14,075 bases of DNA, from positions 1 to 14,075 of the forward strand of contig JAJFIM010000512.1 of NCBI GenBank assembly GCA_021774995.1. The letters run 5' to 3'. Source of the DNA: Alphaproteobacteria bacterium. GTDB taxonomy: Bacteria; Pseudomonadota; Alphaproteobacteria; SMXP01. Position numbers and translations under genes: made by a program. Positions 12,685 to 14,075 of this stretch are shown here, piece after piece. Each line of letters starts with the position of its first letter. The stretch's first letter is position 1. Below the pieces are notes generated by a model. That model did not search any database. It was given only the letters and a program-made list of their open reading frames with translations, and was not told the DNA's origin.

Positions 12685-13486
12685 ATGAGCGCGCGCCCTG
12701 TGGGATTAATGACGCACTAAGTTCCTCATCGCCCTGTCTTATGGCGGTCACATCATGCGTATCTGCTGCAAACAAAGCTTTGCGCAATCGTTGTTCACCA
12801 TCACACCACAGATGCACCGTCCTGTGTGGCGGTTGTAGATCGCTTAGTTCCCGCGCGACGATTCTCTCTTCACCAGAGAAATAATGAATGAGGGTGCGCT
12901 TGCCATGACGCGGCGGCGCATCAAATGTGCGCACAAGCTTCAACGTGAAGCGCATTTTTGTCAGCGTAAAAAAATCATCCATGGCGGACGTGCGCAGGAT
13001 GGTAAAATTTTGCCCGCCCCCATGCGCCCTGTCATAGCGACCGAGCATGATCGCATAAGGCATGACGCTCGGCTCCACCGCCACAAGCCAGCCCTCCTCA
13101 TAGCCGATATTGAGAGTGGTGAGATGGTTTTGACGCCCCATTTTGAGATGGGCTTTTGACTCGCAAAAAGAAAAAACCGCGCGCCTGTCATGCTGAGCAT
13201 TGGGCGTCGCCGGGCGTGTGTTCACTTCCAGCTTGGCTGGGTAAAGGCAGGTATCAAATTCCCAGTCAGTATCGAAATTGAGCGAGTCGTCCGGACTTGC
13301 CACAGACGTCAACACCTGTAATCCGCCCGGCTTTTTCTTGAAAAACCCACCACCTTCGCGCCGCACCATGCTGAATTTTTCAAAAGCCAGGGGCGCACCA
13401 TTGTATTCCCAAACAAAAACGCCGTCATCGATCACCGCATCATCTTTTTGCGCGCGAGACGCATTTTGTTGGTCAGATTGGTTCAT
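12683..13486 (-). CDS. Conserved-looking hypothetical protein, 267 residues
   Basis: I do not recognise this protein. The frame is open to 13522, but ATG 13486 has AAGGA 8 bases upstream and is the better start. There is no signal peptide or membrane segment, so it should be cytosolic. The sequence alternates short hydrophobic and charged stretches (VFVWEYNGAPLAFEKF, WEFDTCLYPAKLEV, NHLTTLNIGYEEGWLVAVEP, MRFTLKLVRTFDAPP), suggesting a mostly beta fold. It has a short basic GGGFFKKKPGG loop, and three cysteines that form no CxxC. It follows folB on the same strand after a 74-bp gap, so it may share the SDR-folB transcript or have its own promoter. Base composition resembles that of its neighbours. 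A role linked to folate is possible but unsupported. Confidence 0.75.
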   Translation of the reverse strand: MNQSDQQNASRAQKDDAVIDDGVFVWEYNGAPLAFEKFSMVRREGGGFFKKKPGGLQVLTSVASPDDSLNFDTDWEFDTCLYPAKLEVNTRPATPNAQHDRRAVFSFCESKAHLKMGRQNHLTTLNIGYEEGWLVAVEPSVMPYAIMLGRYDRAHGGGQNFTILRTSAMDDFFTLTKMRFTLKLVRTFDAPPRHGKRTLIHYFSGEERIVARELSDLQPPHRTVHLWCDGEQRLRKALFAADTHDVTAIRQGDEELSASLIPQGARS

Positions 13487-13560
13487 GGGGCATGTCCTTC
13501 TGCACAGCTTACCAGAGGCCAAGCGTAGAACAAACAGGCGGATGCAGATTTGTTAAGGGT

Positions 13561-13980
13561 TCAGGCAGTGGTGCGAATACGGTAAAATTCCACTTCCGCT
13601 GCGCCCGTATCGCCGTAGATATCCGGTTTTTGGAGCAAAACACGGGCAGCCTCCACCCGCGCGTCCCGAAAACACATCGCGATCAGCTCTTCCGCCAGGG
13701 TTTCCAGAAGATCTGTATGGGGACGATGAGGCCAGTTCGATGTAATATAGTCATGGATGGGATCATAATTGATGCAGTCAGAAATATCAGACCAGTTCTG
13801 CGCTCTTTGACGTGAGAACAGCTCCACCGTGACGATGACCTTCTGGCGCACGCCTTGTTCATGCCCAGCAATGCCGATATGCATATCAACCTCCACACTG
13901 CGCAAAGCCACCCTGCTATAATCACACCGCGAATCCCAAAGCGGTCCTGGGGAAGGGAAAGTTTTGGACGGATCGGACAT
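13561..13980 (-). CDS. folB: Dihydroneopterin aldolase family protein
   Basis: FolB converts dihydroneopterin to 6-hydroxymethyl-dihydropterin and glycolaldehyde in folate synthesis. The 139-residue protein has the FolB pattern: VALRSVEVDMHIGIAGHEQGVRQKVIVTVEL with the general-base-like Glu41, then DCINYDPIHDYI, LLETLAEELIAMCF and VLLQKPDIY with Lys118. It ends AAEVEFYRIR. The N-terminal ~20 residues (rich in Ser, Pro and Asp) extend beyond the usual FolB core of about 120 residues, and a later start is not supported by an obvious ATG with a ribosome binding site. It lies 9 bp after an SDR stop codon on the same strand, so the two are cotranscribed. The divergent alphaproteobacterial subfamily leaves the exact substrate less sure. 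Confidence 0.85.
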   Translation of the reverse strand: MSDPSKTFPSPGPLWDSRCDYSRVALRSVEVDMHIGIAGHEQGVRQKVIVTVELFSRQRAQNWSDISDCINYDPIHDYITSNWPHRPHTDLLETLAEELIAMCFRDARVEAARVLLQKPDIYGDTGAAEVEFYRIRTTA

Positions 13981-13989
13981 TGGTGCGGT

Positions 13990-14075
13990 TCACTCCTCAG
14001 GCTTGATTGTGTCGCTATAATCGCGCGCGCCCAAAAACCTCTCGCCGCCATCGACAAAAAGCACCTGTCCGGTGA
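13990..14075 (-). CDS. C-terminus of a short-chain dehydrogenase/reductase (partial)
   Basis: Only the last 27 codons are in the window, ending at TGA 13992-13990. The translated end begins TGQVLFVDGGERFLGARDYS, the typical SDR C-terminal strand and turn (TGQ-hydrophobic-DGG). It precedes folB by 9 bp in the same direction; an SDR next to folB is often a pteridine-reductase-like (FolM-type) enzyme, which would fit, but the catalytic region is outside the window. Confidence 0.75.
   Translation of the reverse strand, partial: TGQVLFVDGGERFLGARDYSDTIKPEE

Overview
The window looks like ordinary chromosomal sequence from a free-living alphaproteobacterium. The strongest markers are GcrA (a cell-cycle regulator confined to this class), an acidic FYDLN-type protein, a long tandem-fold dCTP deaminase, a SAM-II riboswitch in front of metZ, and an argD-argF-hslO operon. 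GC content is moderate. No transposase, integrase, phage gene or CRISPR array was seen, and most gaps between genes are short.

Layout. (1) Positions 1-930: the 3' part of a FYDLN-type gene, tRNA-Ala(GGC), a strong promoter-terminator pair that looks like a ~70-nt small RNA gene, a tRNA-like remnant, and tRNA-Gly(CCC) on the minus strand. (2) 1037-3206: a radical SAM protein of unknown substrate, convergent with dcd. (3) 3277-5097: a promoter, SAM-II riboswitch and putative intrinsic terminator lead into metZ (methionine synthesis), followed by apaG. (4) 5150-6598: TrkH-type potassium transporter. (5) 6661-11053: argE on the plus strand runs into a minus-strand operon argD-argF-hslO with overlapping reading frames, driven by a near-consensus promoter 5' of argD. 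(6) 11076-11885: an ABC-2 type permease without its ATPase. (7) 11943-12651: gcrA with a promoter region holding a DnaA-box-like site and a GANTC site. (8) 12683-14075, minus strand: the end of an SDR oxidoreductase, folB (folate synthesis) and an unrecognised 267-residue protein.

Functionally this is housekeeping: methionine and arginine biosynthesis, pyrimidine deoxynucleotide supply, folate synthesis, K+ uptake, redox chaperoning and cell-cycle control. The least ordinary parts are the small RNA candidate and tRNA remnant at 660-825, the radical SAM protein with six extra cysteines, the riboswitch-plus-terminator leader of metZ, and the regulatory region of gcrA. All function calls rest on motifs read by eye; no database search was run.
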